In this document: positions 44,301 to 52,639 of the stretch, piece after piece | Numbering within the stretch: position 1 is the first letter of the stretch | Layout: every line of letters begins with the position of its first letter | DNA from: Chitinophagales bacterium | Lineage (GTDB): Bacteria > Bacteroidota > Bacteroidia > Chitinophagales > Saprospiraceae | Direction: 5' to 3' | Assembly (NCBI GenBank): GCA_017303475.1 | Contig: JAFLBO010000007.1 | Location: 151,386-215,385 of the forward strand | DNA length: 64,000 bases | Notes under the pieces: generated by a model | Databases searched by the model: none | The model's input: only the letters and a program-made list of their open reading frames with translations | Told to the model about the DNA's origin: nothing | Position numbers and translations under genes: made by a program

Positions 44301-44864
44301 GACGATTTTCGTTATGAGTGGGAAAACTTTGCCACACCATTGTCCAATGTAGATAATTTCAAGGGCAGGAAAGTGAATGTGGCCGGTTTTGTGCTCAAAG
44401 CCGAGCACCGGATCAGCCAGAAAGGCACCGGCTGGGGCCGATTTACCTTGCAGGATTATACCGGAAGTCTGGAAATCACGATGTTCTCGGAGAGCTACGC
44501 CAAATTCCGCAACTTTTTTGAAGAAGGCACCAGCATTTATGTAGAAGGAGAGTACAAGCAGCGCTACAACTCCGATGAAATGGAGTTCAAGGTGATCAAT
44601 GTGCGCCTGCTGGAAACCGTTGGCGAGGAAAAAACAGAGTCGGTGACCCTCAAGATCCCGATAGAAAAGATTTCTGCAGATCTGATTGAGCAGATAGACA
44701 AGATTTGTGCTACGCACAAAGGCAAACACACCTTGCGCATGGAGCTGATAGACTTCCAGAACAAGGAAAAACTGCCGTTTATCTCACAGGCCCGCAAGGT
44801 AACGGTTGGCAATGAGTTCTTATCTGCGCTGGAGTTGCTGGGGGTGGAGTGTGGGGTGAATTGA
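41310..44864 (+). CDS. dnaE: DNA polymerase III alpha subunit
   Basis: 1184 residues, full length. N-terminal PHP domain (HLHCHTQFSLLDGA, ITDHGNMFG), palm with the catalytic aspartates in PDIDTDFDDEG, then GPGRGSAAGS, fingers, tandem HhH (GLGAVKGVGEAAVEAL) and a C-terminal OB-fold (VNVAGFVLKAEHRIS, MEFKVINVRLLE). It replicates the chromosome. The start follows the REP array by 8 nt, so any promoter or leader must lie within the REP array or upstream in the transposase gene. Confidence 0.97.
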   Translation: MPNFAHLHCHTQFSLLDGAASIPGLFKKAAADGMKALAITDHGNMFGVFQFVAEAAKHEGVKPIVGCEFYVVNDRHRRTFTKEDKDKRYHQLFLAKNPEGYRNLVKLCSLGYIEGLYGKYPRIDKELILQYHEGLIATTCCIGAMVPQAILRQGEDAAKKEFEWWLDIFGEDYYIEIQRHQMQEQDRVNEVLLRWAEEYNVKVICTNDSHYVDQKDYNAHDILLCVNTGEKQATPAIREFVEEGTVMKGGRFAFWNDQFYFKTQAEMGALFKDVPFALDNTMEIVDKCEHLKLKKDILLPNFVVPQEFQTQDDYLRHLTFEGARKRYKEITPEIEDRLNFELHTVKTMGFAGYFLIVADFINHGKDIGVFIGPGRGSAAGSAVAYCIGITNIDPIKYQLLFERFLNPDRKSMPDIDTDFDDEGRQRVIDYVVEKYGKQQVAQIVTYGTMAAKMSIKDVSRVLDLPLDQANALAKLVPDKPGISLKRVLTAPLTGEGSLAEKESLPSEDIENAKKLREYLADQNTPEGVVLKEAMVLEGSVRGTGIHAAGIIIAPKDLTEIIPVATSKETELLITQYEGSIIEDAGVIKMDFLGLKTLTIIRDALRLIEENHGVKISIDDIPLDDKKTYELYQRGETNGTFQFESAGMQKYLRDLKPDKFDDLIAMNALYRPGPLEYIPDFIARKHGRQAVTYDLPDMEEYLKDTFGICVYQEQIMLLSQKLAGFSKGDADVLRKAMGKKQKAVLDKMKSQFIEGGTSRSHPANVLEKVWTDWEAFASYAFNKSHSTCYAFVAYQTAYLKAHYPSEYMAAVLTHSQSNIEKITFFLEECKRMGLAVKSPDVNESGVNFSVNKKGDIRYGLGAVKGVGEAAVEALIEERQKNGPFKDIYDFMRRISLRVVNKRVMESMVYAGAFDSLGISRAVFFAPSDKYETFIENLLKYGSAHQEDKVMSVNSLFGDLSDSVSIPEPKLPKCDDWGLILRLQKEREVVGIYLSGHPLDDFRYEWENFATPLSNVDNFKGRKVNVAGFVLKAEHRISQKGTGWGRFTLQDYTGSLEITMFSESYAKFRNFFEEGTSIYVEGEYKQRYNSDEMEFKVINVRLLETVGEEKTESVTLKIPIEKISADLIEQIDKICATHKGKHTLRMELIDFQNKEKLPFISQARKVTVGNEFLSALELLGVECGVN

Positions 44865-45059
44865 CATTTGGAGCTGTTTAAAATCTCCAGACGAAACTTT
44901 AGCACATTATTAAAGAGGGGGCATTAACGATGGATTCAATTGTTCGGTTTTCCCGAACAACTGCTGCTGATGGTAAAAACTACATTTCCCGAACGATTTT
45001 GATTTTTTAATTCAATGACCCTGGCGGTCACGCCAACAAGGGAATCCCACACGCAGCTT

Positions 45060-45116
45060 GGTTAACCCTCTTGCGAGGTCAGGGCGAATCAGAAGGACCT
45101 CGCAAGAGGTATAACC
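45060..45116. repeat. CTCTTGCGAG hairpin element, copy 1
   Basis: 13-bp perfect arms CTCTTGCGAGGTC/GACCTCGCAAGAG (45068-45080, 45096-45108) with a 15-nt loop and a partly paired GGTTAACC/GGTATAACC extension. It is 40 bp upstream of the unknown gene at 45157. The rest of the 44865-45156 gap holds only a small TGTTCGG/CCGAACA hairpin at 44941. Confidence 0.85.
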
Positions 45117-45156
45117 TTAATAAAACATAACATGCCGTAATGCAGCATCAGAAACT

Positions 45157-46032
45157 ATGGCAAACACTGTCAACACACATACACGATTTTACCCAGTTAA
45201 TGGTGTTCTGGACCGGAACCATTTTTTGAAACTTTATGCCATTTTTCAAAAGCAACTCTGGCGAAGTTGGTATTATTTCAACGAGCGTGAAAGATGTATA
45301 GAGGTCATATACCCATCCAAATCCCATCTGGACTTTGATTTATTCACCCATCAAAGCATTGTTGACCATTTTCATATTTGGGGCAGATGTGGAGACTACA
45401 GTTGTTATGAAGATATATTAGCCTTTAAATCTCTTCACTATCCAATAATTGATGGAAAAATTGACCCAAAATGTAAATATAACATTGATATAAAGGATGA
45501 ATGGAACCTTGCTACTTCCTGTTTATATACTGCAGACGAACTACTGATCAGGTTCAAATACAAGGACCAGAACTATATAAATTCCTTATTAAGTATTCCA
45601 TATAACTATCCAGATGCATTAAAGTTTCAAGATGAGTTAACCTGCTCCCTGAACTTAATGATGATCTATATGAAAAGCTCATATACCGACTATATTAATG
45701 ACTTTACAGGGGAACATCTGGAAATGGATTATTTCTCCTCTGAACTTGGTTGGGGGAAAGCCGAAGTTTGGCAATGGATGTGTAATAATCCAGGGGTGAA
45801 ATTGAAGGCGTTATTTCTGGATAGACTTTACAAAAATCGACCGTCCATTCAGGAGTCAAATCCGCATGACTATATTTCTGAGGTGCTGTTTAAGTGGAAT
45901 AATAAAACCATGTATAAATTTGAGTGGAAGGATGGACATTTCAATCAAAGATCTGACTGCTCATGGGACAACTGTATCAACCCTGAATTCACGGCGTTTA
46001 AAACCTGGTACAAACAGATGCACGCTGGTTAG
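45157..46032 (+). CDS. Unknown 291-residue protein
   Basis: No family recognised. Soluble, with unusually many Tyr, Trp, Asp and Cys residues (SWYYFNERERC, WGRCGDYSCYEDIL, SDCSWDNC) and no signal peptide or membrane helix. The acidic/aromatic composition resembles immunity or phage-derived proteins, but there is no adjacent toxin. AT-rich compared with dnaE. Copies of the CTCTTGCGAG hairpin lie on both sides (45060 and 46112), suggesting that this gene arrived or is bounded as a cassette. Confidence 0.6.
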   Translation: MANTVNTHTRFYPVNGVLDRNHFLKLYAIFQKQLWRSWYYFNERERCIEVIYPSKSHLDFDLFTHQSIVDHFHIWGRCGDYSCYEDILAFKSLHYPIIDGKIDPKCKYNIDIKDEWNLATSCLYTADELLIRFKYKDQNYINSLLSIPYNYPDALKFQDELTCSLNLMMIYMKSSYTDYINDFTGEHLEMDYFSSELGWGKAEVWQWMCNNPGVKLKALFLDRLYKNRPSIQESNPHDYISEVLFKWNNKTMYKFEWKDGHFNQRSDCSWDNCINPEFTAFKTWYKQMHAG

Positions 46033-46111
46033 AGTATTTCTGATAAATATTCAACGCGCTGAAAATACACCTTTAGGAACCTTTTCCCAGACGGCCTAAC
46101 CTCCGCAGCCT

Positions 46112-46177
46112 GGTTGGACCTCTTGCGAGGTCATGCTGATCACCACAGACCTCGCAAGAGGTCCAACCTTTGTAGCA
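46112..46177. repeat. CTCTTGCGAG hairpin element, copy 2
   Basis: Perfect 21-bp arms GGTTGGACCTCTTGCGAGGTC (46112-46132) and complement (46148-46168), 15-nt loop, then the tail TTTGTAGCA. Confidence 0.9.
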
Positions 46178-46306
46178 AAGAATTCATATATCCGTGTAAA
46201 AAAAGCCCCATTCCATCTAAAAAACAAACACCTTCATCCGGGGAAAAGCCGTCTTTTGCCATGCATTTACCGCCCGAAAATAACCAGTTTCCGAAAACGC
46301 AACCTC

Positions 46307-47395
46307 ATGGATATGTCAAACCGGATACTCGGACTGGATGTGGCAAGAGCATATGCCATTTTCGGCATGCTCATCGTCAATTTCAATTTTTGCTTTGGAT
46401 ATTTACAGGACCAATCTGCGCTTGGGCGTTTCTTGAGTCTGTTTACCGGTAATTCCACGGCCATTTTCATCATTTGTGCCGGAATGGGGGTGTCTTTATT
46501 AACCCATCGTTACAGTAGCTATTCCAGGGAGGAAAAAACCTCCTATAAATCTGTCATCCTAAAACGCTCCTGGTTTCTCTTTGCCATTGGCCTGCTGCTC
46601 TACAACTGGTGGCCCGGAGATATTCTCCATTTTTATGGCGGGTATATGCACCTGGTAGCATTCCTTATTTTCCTGCCAAAGCGCTTTTTCCTGTTCAGTG
46701 CTGCAGCTGTTATGGCAATCTATCACATTCTGCTGTTGTATATTCCGGTGGATACTGGCTGGAACCTGGCCACCTTTGACTATACAGATTTCTGGACCAT
46801 ACCCGGTTTTCTCAGAAATACGCTCTACAATGGTTGGAATTCCATATTCCCCTGGTTTGCCTATTTTGCACTGGGCATGTGGCTTGGCCGACTTGACTGG
46901 CAGGCGCCCAGACTTAAAGGGCGCTTGTTTGGTACAGCGCTTGTTTTGTTTCTGGCATTTGAGGGCCTGAGAAGGTATTCTCTGTTGTACCCGTTTGAAA
47001 AACCGGTTATGGATTACCTCCATTCAGAGTATTTTCCACCGTACTTGCCATTTATGGTCATCACGGCCTCATTCGGGGTTATGGTCATCACTTTTTGTGC
47101 CTGGCTCGGAGAGCGCTGGCCTGATAGCCGGTTGCTCCAATGGCTATCAGACACGGGTAAAATGACCCTGACAAACTATGTACAACACCTCACCCTGGGC
47201 ATTTTGGTGTTGCAACTATTGTCGGGAATAAGCTATACAGGATTGCTTTCTGCAGATAAAGTGCTACCTCCCGCCTATATCCTGTTGTATGCGACCGTCT
47301 ACTTTATCCTCAGTGTAGTATTCAGTGTTTTGTGGACAAAAAAATTCAAAAGGGGGCCGCTGGAAATGTTGATGCGAAAAATATCCAATGGATGA
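46307..47395 (+). CDS. DUF418-like multi-pass membrane protein
   Basis: 362 residues from ATG 46307 (the open frame starts at 46133, inside the repeat, and is rejected). About ten membrane helices. RILGLDVARAYAIFGM at the N-terminus and KKFKRGPLEMLMRKIS at the C-terminus are the marks of DUF418, related to the acyltransferase-3/HGSNAT-like group. TLTNYVQHLTLGI is also typical. Substrate unknown; presumed inner membrane. A hairpin repeat of the same family lies on each side. Confidence 0.8.
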   Translation: MDMSNRILGLDVARAYAIFGMLIVNFNFCFGYLQDQSALGRFLSLFTGNSTAIFIICAGMGVSLLTHRYSSYSREEKTSYKSVILKRSWFLFAIGLLLYNWWPGDILHFYGGYMHLVAFLIFLPKRFFLFSAAAVMAIYHILLLYIPVDTGWNLATFDYTDFWTIPGFLRNTLYNGWNSIFPWFAYFALGMWLGRLDWQAPRLKGRLFGTALVLFLAFEGLRRYSLLYPFEKPVMDYLHSEYFPPYLPFMVITASFGVMVITFCAWLGERWPDSRLLQWLSDTGKMTLTNYVQHLTLGILVLQLLSGISYTGLLSADKVLPPAYILLYATVYFILSVVFSVLWTKKFKRGPLEMLMRKISNG

Positions 47396-47404
47396 TCCTA
47401 TTGA

Positions 47405-47443
47405 GGTTGGACCTCTTGCGAGGTCCGGGCCAACCTTTGTAGC
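47405..47443. repeat. CTCTTGCGAG hairpin element, copy 3 (deleted)
   Basis: Left arm GGTTGGACCTCTTGCGAGGTC intact, then most of the loop and right arm missing, ending CCAACCTTTGTAGCA as in copy 2. It begins 9 nt after the DUF418-like stop. Confidence 0.85.
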
Positions 47444-47518
47444 ACAATTTGAAACAACGCTCAAATGCGACATGTTTATTTGCAAGGTTCATTCGATTTT
47501 TGCCAATAATGCCTGAAT

Positions 47519-47628
47519 AGGCTGTTTTATAAGTATTTTTTACCGCAGAGTCCCAACATGCTCTAATAAACTGCACCTCTGCGTCTCTCCGCCTCTGCGG
47601 TGAAAAATACTTATGAACCCCTCCTCTT
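47519..47628. mobile_element. Degenerate MITE related to 16844-16975
   Basis: Ends GGCTGTTTTATAAGTATTTTT and (reverse complement) GGGGTTCATAAGTATTTTT resemble the TIRs at 16844; the inside shares TTTTTACCGCAGAG and CACCTCTGCGTCTCTCCGCC. The right end overlaps the first in-frame ATG (47613) of the DUF5686 gene. Confidence 0.55.
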
Positions 47629-47642
47629 TAAACGCAAAAACA

Positions 47643-50138
47643 ATGAACCACCACCTCTCCTCCTGGCTCAAACCCTGCCTGTTCTCCTGCTTTTGGCTCC
47701 TCTCCGTTTCCGCCAAGGCCCAATTGAGCGGCCGGGTGGTAGATATAGACGGCAGCCCACTGGCCTTTGTATCCATTCTCTGTGATGGCGTCGGGCAAAA
47801 GGTGTTTATAACGGATCTGGAAGGTCGTTTTTTGATTCAGGCGCCCATGCCCAATACCCTGAACTTCCGCTATGTGGGCTACGAACCCCTGCAACTGGAT
47901 GCCGCTTACCTGCGCCGCCATGCTCCCACGCTGCCGGATGTGGTGTTGCGCCAGGCCAACCGCTCGCTGGCGGAGGTGGTCATCCGCCCGGGCGCTAATC
48001 CGGCCGAACGCCTGATCCGGCTGGCTGTGGCAAACCGCAACAACCACAACCCGGAGCAATATCCCTTTTTCACCTGCAATACCTACAACAAGATCAATTT
48101 CGATTTTGTCCCTCACCCGGAGGCTTTTGCCAAATCCATGGCTGGAAAGGATACCAGCAAACAGAAAAACCGGGAAACGCTGGAAAAATTCCGAAAAATG
48201 GAACGCAATGGCCGCTTCCAACACCTGTTTTTTATGGAAAGCGTTACGGAACGCCGCTTTCGTTTCCCCAACCAAAATCAGGAAAAAGTGCTGCTCAACC
48301 GAGTCAGTGGCGATCAAAACCTGGGCCTCGTAGCCATTGCCAACGCCGTACAACCCTTCTCTTTTTACAACGACTTTATCCGGGTGCTCGACCGTGATTT
48401 TGCCAATCCCATCGCACCGGGGTCTATTAACCAATATTATTTTCAACTAAAGGACACGCTCTACGATGGCCCGGACACCCTCTGGACCATCGCTTTCCGG
48501 CCGCGCAAGGGAAAGGTTTTTAATGGCCTGACCGGCGTTTTGCAACTTCTTTCTGCCGGGTATGCCGTAAAAAACGTGCGCGCCACCACGATTGGCACGC
48601 CGTTCATTGGAGTCAAACTGGAACAAGCCTATCAGCAGGCGCCCCTGGCTGACGGAACCTGGAAATGGTTTCCGGAACAACTCAATTTTGAGATGAATAT
48701 CCCTTCCTATCCGGATAAAACGATGGGATCGCATATCAGCGGACGCAGTTTTATCTCCCGGGTAGATTTGGATACGCCCACCGAAAACCGGGATTTTATG
48801 CCGGAAATGCCCATATATATGGTAAAAAAGGCCACCAGTCAGCAAGATTCTGCCTGGATTCCGTGGCGCAATGCCGCGCCTTTGTCGGATAAAGAAAAAC
48901 GCACCTATGTGTTTCTCGACAGTCTTTTTGCGGCCCAAAAAGTAGGCTGGGTATCCCAATTAATCAATTATACGGTTACTGGCAAGCTGCATTTATATAA
49001 AGGGCTGAGTGCAGATTTGAGGCGTGTTTTGAAGCTCAACGACTTCGAAGGTGCGCGCCTGGGCCTGGGCCTTACCAATGCCGAATCCCGTCCACTGCGT
49101 CTGCCCCGACGCCTCGAAGTGGGCGCTAATGCAGGTTATGGGTTCCGGGACAAGCAATGGAAATACGGCGCTTATGGTTTGTGGCGCATCACGCGGACGC
49201 ATAACACGCAGCTGCGCGCTAGCTGGCGACGCGATCTAATGGAGCCAGGCGCCCTGCACGAACTCAGCAAAGCCAACCTCGTCAACCGCAGTCTGTACGC
49301 CCGCCGCATGGATTATGTGGAAGAATGGTCGGCCGCCATAGGCAGTCAGCTAACGCGCGATATAAAAATAGAGGTCACCGGAAACCGGCAGGACTGGTCG
49401 CCGGCGTATGCGTATGGCTTTGCGGCCGGAGAAAATGCTCCGTTGCAGCGTCAGTTTAGGTTTACGGAGAGCAGTGTGTACATCCGGTATGCCCGCAACC
49501 TGATGAATACCAATTTTTTGATTGCAGAGGAAAATCAGGTACAGCGCACCCCTGTGGTAGAGCTGGCCTATACCCGCGGCTGGAAAGGTGTGCTGGGCGG
49601 TGAGTATGATTACGAACGCTGGGTGCTGGCGCTCAGGCAAAACGTGTACATCCGGCGACTGGGCCGGCTCAACTGGCGACTGGAGGCTGGCACTGCAACG
49701 GCCAATACGCCCCTGGCCAAGTTGTTTACCCTCAACCAATCAACCTCCAATCAGGGCAGTTTTACCCTGTTTGTGGCGCCCAATACCTTTCAATCCCTGC
49801 CCGACACCCTGTTTATTGCTAATCGGTTCGTGAACCTGTATGTGTCGCAGGAAATAGGGCCGGTGTTGTACAAACATCCTTATTCAGCGCCAATCCTTAC
49901 TTTGCTGCACAATATGGCCTGGGGCGATATGCGACAACCGGGTCTTCAGCGTGATCTCGGGTTCCTCACGGCCTCCACGCCTATTGCTGAAGCAGGTGTG
50001 CAACTGGATAATTTGCTGCGTTTCAGTTATGTGGATATAGCATACATGGGCATTGGCGGCGCTTTGTTTTATCGGTACAGTGGTCCGCTGGCAGGCGTTT
50101 GGGCGCCGCGGGTGTCGTTAAAGTTTAACTTTGGGTAA
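47643..50138 (+). CDS. DUF5686 outer-membrane protein with carboxypeptidase-like N-domain
   Basis: 831 residues from ATG 47643; an in-frame ATG at 47613 lies in a MITE end and precedes the signal peptide. Signal peptide to about ..VSAKA, then a carboxypeptidase-D regulatory-like domain (LSGRVVDIDGSPLAFVSI, FRYVGYEPL), a linker with EVVIRPGANPAERLIRLAV (the DUF5686 entry motif), and a long beta-barrel part ending WAPRVSLKFNFG. It resembles TonB-dependent receptor architecture without a plug. It may export or anchor a surface component; function unknown. Confidence 0.85.
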   Translation: MNHHLSSWLKPCLFSCFWLLSVSAKAQLSGRVVDIDGSPLAFVSILCDGVGQKVFITDLEGRFLIQAPMPNTLNFRYVGYEPLQLDAAYLRRHAPTLPDVVLRQANRSLAEVVIRPGANPAERLIRLAVANRNNHNPEQYPFFTCNTYNKINFDFVPHPEAFAKSMAGKDTSKQKNRETLEKFRKMERNGRFQHLFFMESVTERRFRFPNQNQEKVLLNRVSGDQNLGLVAIANAVQPFSFYNDFIRVLDRDFANPIAPGSINQYYFQLKDTLYDGPDTLWTIAFRPRKGKVFNGLTGVLQLLSAGYAVKNVRATTIGTPFIGVKLEQAYQQAPLADGTWKWFPEQLNFEMNIPSYPDKTMGSHISGRSFISRVDLDTPTENRDFMPEMPIYMVKKATSQQDSAWIPWRNAAPLSDKEKRTYVFLDSLFAAQKVGWVSQLINYTVTGKLHLYKGLSADLRRVLKLNDFEGARLGLGLTNAESRPLRLPRRLEVGANAGYGFRDKQWKYGAYGLWRITRTHNTQLRASWRRDLMEPGALHELSKANLVNRSLYARRMDYVEEWSAAIGSQLTRDIKIEVTGNRQDWSPAYAYGFAAGENAPLQRQFRFTESSVYIRYARNLMNTNFLIAEENQVQRTPVVELAYTRGWKGVLGGEYDYERWVLALRQNVYIRRLGRLNWRLEAGTATANTPLAKLFTLNQSTSNQGSFTLFVAPNTFQSLPDTLFIANRFVNLYVSQEIGPVLYKHPYSAPILTLLHNMAWGDMRQPGLQRDLGFLTASTPIAEAGVQLDNLLRFSYVDIAYMGIGGALFYRYSGPLAGVWAPRVSLKFNFG

Positions 50139-50149
50139 ATAGTCTTCCT

Positions 50150-50819
50150 ATGAATCTAACCTATCAAACAAGGCCACTATCGCAGGATGAACTGCAATAC
50201 TTGCAAAGACTGATGTTGAAAGTCAGTAAGGGTGGCGCCAACGGAGTAAAATTTTACTACTATCCAGTTGCTGCAATGCTGGGCGCAGGATTTACCTGGC
50301 TGGCCATGCTTTCCGGTGATGGTTTTTTGGGCTTTTTGTTCGGAACCATGGCTGTTTTTTCATTCGCATTTATTGTTTTCATGCCTTATGAAATGTACAA
50401 AATGCGTAAGAAGAACAAATACACTTTACAACAGTTTCAAGCGTTTATACAAAAAGGCACGGTAGACACGTGTCGGATAAAGGCAGAGCGCATAGCCCTG
50501 GCTGAAGAATACGAAGACGAAGGAGATTTATACATCATTGCCTGCAATCAGGATCAATTACTTTATATGTGGGATACTGATTACACCTTGCGAAAAAAAA
50601 TTCCCTTGCCTTGATTTTGAGGTTTATGAAGATGCTTTTTCAGATCTGATTGGCAGGCAAATTAACCCATTGAGTAGCCGGATTAAACCCATTATTATTG
50701 ATACAAAAGCCAAATGGAATTATATGAGCAAGATTGGCGTACCTGGACATCTGCAATTGGAGCAGTCCAATTTTGATACTGTACTGGAAACCATACGTGC
50801 TTGTGCAGACACACCTTAA
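50150..50819 (+). pseudogene. Two-TM protein gene broken by a frameshift at an A8 tract
   Basis: The first frame (50150-50614) gives 154 residues with two membrane helices (about 37-57 and 62-80) and a cytosolic DTCRIKAERIALAEEYEDEGDLYII domain. It stops soon after eight A at 50593-50600. Skipping one A continues in the +1 frame as ..RKKFPCLDFEVYEDAFSDLI to 50819, and this tail looks like a natural continuation of the domain. The intact product would be about 222 residues. Cause: sequencing or assembly error, true mutation, or slippage on the A tract. Family unknown. Confidence 0.65.
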
Positions 50820-50823
50820 GAGC

Positions 50824-51372
50824 ATGACAAAAACTACTTTAGTCCTCCTGCTTGCGCTTGGAACAACCCTCCGGTGCTTTGCACAAATACCTGTAGATAC
50901 AACCGCGAATGTAGACACCAACCGTGTGTTTTATAAATATGCCATAGACCAAAAACAATACGTTTCTATCCTTACCGGATACCATTACAGAAAAAGCCAT
51001 TTTGCTGAATTGGGCATTGCCGTCAATCGTTATGGACGGAAAGGCAGACATCCTGTTGCCTGGGCTTATTTTGTATCCAGCGAAGTAAAGCTGGACAAAA
51101 AAACAATCATTGGTCCTAAAATAGGCGCCTGGATGGCCGGTGGGCAATCTGCCATGGCTTTGGGTATTAACCTGATTTATTATACTGATTTTGAACAATC
51201 GTCGTTAAGACTCAGACCGGAGATTGGTATTGGGCTTGGGCGATTTAAGGTTTTTTATGGGTATAATATTCCGCTTACCAATAAGGATTTTGAAGGGATT
51301 AATAGAAATGTCTTTGGCCTGGCGGTATTGTTTGGCGTAAAACAAGTAAAACATATACAACGCAATGAATAA
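50824..51372 (+). CDS. Exported beta-rich protein of unknown function
   Basis: 182 residues from ATG 50824, which gives a signal peptide (MTKTTLVLLLALG.. to CFAQ). The mature part alternates short strands with glycine and aromatic residues (SILTGYHYRKSHFAELGIAV, IIGPKIGAWMAGGQSAMALGINLIYY, RPEIGIGLGRFKVFYGYNIPL), consistent with a small eight-stranded outer-membrane barrel. It starts 4 bp after the frameshifted gene and overlaps the next by 8 bp, so the three form one operon. Confidence 0.75.
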   Translation: MTKTTLVLLLALGTTLRCFAQIPVDTTANVDTNRVFYKYAIDQKQYVSILTGYHYRKSHFAELGIAVNRYGRKGRHPVAWAYFVSSEVKLDKKTIIGPKIGAWMAGGQSAMALGINLIYYTDFEQSSLRLRPEIGIGLGRFKVFYGYNIPLTNKDFEGINRNVFGLAVLFGVKQVKHIQRNE

Positions 51373-52159
51373 TAAATCAATTGTCAAATTAAGTAATGCC
51401 ATAGGTTTGGCCTCCATTATATTGCTGGTGTATTGGGTATTTATCCTGATTTGCACTACTGTTTTTAAACTCCAAATCCTAGGCGAAAACCTGTCGCAAA
51501 ACTTTTACCTGAGTCTTGTAGGAATATTGGCGCTTATGCTTGGATCTCTTTTCGTCAATATTATGTTTAACCTGACACGTATTGCTGAAAAGCATAATCA
51601 GGATCATCTTCAGGAATCCGAAAAAGTTAGCAAGAGGCCCCTACAGGTACTTGGACTCAGTTTTATTTTGGTGTTATGCCTGATGTTGGGTGGTGACTAC
51701 CTGACCTCAAGGGAAAAAGAGCGCATGTTGATTTCATCCGCCAAATCCATTATAGAAAACAATCCGGAGCAATCAGACAAATTGTTACATTTTTCCTATA
51801 CCAATCAATGGATCAACGAAACCAGTGATATTTTGGAAATTTATTCCAGAACCGATAATCATTTTCCGTTTGTTACGGTGGTGGTAGCAGACACTATGCT
51901 TTCATCCAGGGTATATCTGGGTTTCAATAAACACCTTAGAAACAGTGGCGACCTAACGCCCAAAACAAGGTTTATACAAACCACCAACCAGGAAGAACGG
52001 GAATATCTGGACAAGGTTTTTCTGCAAAATCTGAATGAAATCCGGTTTACTGCAGAAGATGGACACTATGAGTTATTCTATCCATACAGAAAAGATAATA
52101 AATGCATCGTGCTTCATTTTTCAGAATCTCCAAGATTCAGTCGGCAGTTGAATAAGTAG
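51365..52159 (+). CDS. Three-TM membrane protein of unknown function
   Basis: 264 residues; helices about 10-33, 47-68 and 95-113, followed by a ~150-residue soluble domain (SIIENNPEQSDKLLHFSYTNQWINETSDILEIYS ... in part) with no known motif. It overlaps the preceding gene by 8 bp. The stop codon TAG is the start of a heptad repeat element. AT-rich like the two upstream genes, so the trio was probably gained together. No family recognised. Confidence 0.7.
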   Translation: MNNKSIVKLSNAIGLASIILLVYWVFILICTTVFKLQILGENLSQNFYLSLVGILALMLGSLFVNIMFNLTRIAEKHNQDHLQESEKVSKRPLQVLGLSFILVLCLMLGGDYLTSREKERMLISSAKSIIENNPEQSDKLLHFSYTNQWINETSDILEIYSRTDNHFPFVTVVVADTMLSSRVYLGFNKHLRNSGDLTPKTRFIQTTNQEEREYLDKVFLQNLNEIRFTAEDGHYELFYPYRKDNKCIVLHFSESPRFSRQLNK

Positions 52160-52312
52160 ACGGTGGACGGTGGACGGTAGACGGTGGACGGTGGCGTTGC
52201 TTTTGAGATTTTTATGGCTAAAATGAGACCTAATCTCAAAAGCAACGCCACCGTCCACCGTCCACCGTAGGCCGTCCACCGTAGGCCGTGTCTACCGTAA
52301 GCCGTAAATCTG
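52157..52312. repeat. Heptad hairpin element, copy 3
   Basis: The left arm starts at the stop codon TAG (52157-52159): five nnACGGT heptads, core GGCGTTGCTTTTGAGATTT; the right arm AATCTCAAAAGCAACGCC with CCGTCCA/CCGTAGG heptads runs through the stop codon and last codons (YGLR-stop) of the mutarotase gene. Confidence 0.92.
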
Positions 52313-52624
52313 TTCCATAATCATCCATTTCTCGCCGGGTTTGGCTCCGGGCAGCGCCTGCTGATATTTCCACATGAGTTCTTCCCATTCCTGAACACGC
52401 GGGTTGGCGGCATCCATGGCGCTTTTTTGTTCAAAGGAAAAATCATCCTCTGCCTCAATGACCATAAACAGCCGATTGGCTACCCGGTAGATTTCCAGGT
52501 TCCGGATACCAGAGTCCTGAATACTCTGAATGATCTCGGGCCAAACATTTCGATGATAGGCTTCGTATTCGGCAATGAGTTCGGTATCGTCTTTTAAATC
52601 GAGAGCGAGGCAGTATTTTTTCAT
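52292..52624 (-). CDS. rhaM: L-rhamnose mutarotase
   Basis: 110 residues, ferredoxin-like fold of the RhaM/DUF718 family: EYEAYHRNVWPEI with His24, a NLEIYRVANRLFMVIEAEDDF strand pair, and EWEELMWKYQQALP. It interconverts alpha and beta L-rhamnose (or L-fucose in FucU-like relatives) before isomerisation. The final residues YGLR and the stop are encoded in a heptad repeat. No other rhamnose catabolic gene is present; the sugar kinase fusion next door may be functionally related (inference). Confidence 0.9.
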   Translation of the reverse strand: MKKYCLALDLKDDTELIAEYEAYHRNVWPEIIQSIQDSGIRNLEIYRVANRLFMVIEAEDDFSFEQKSAMDAANPRVQEWEELMWKYQQALPGAKPGEKWMIMEQIYGLR

Positions 52625-52639
52625 TGAGAGGTCATTTAT

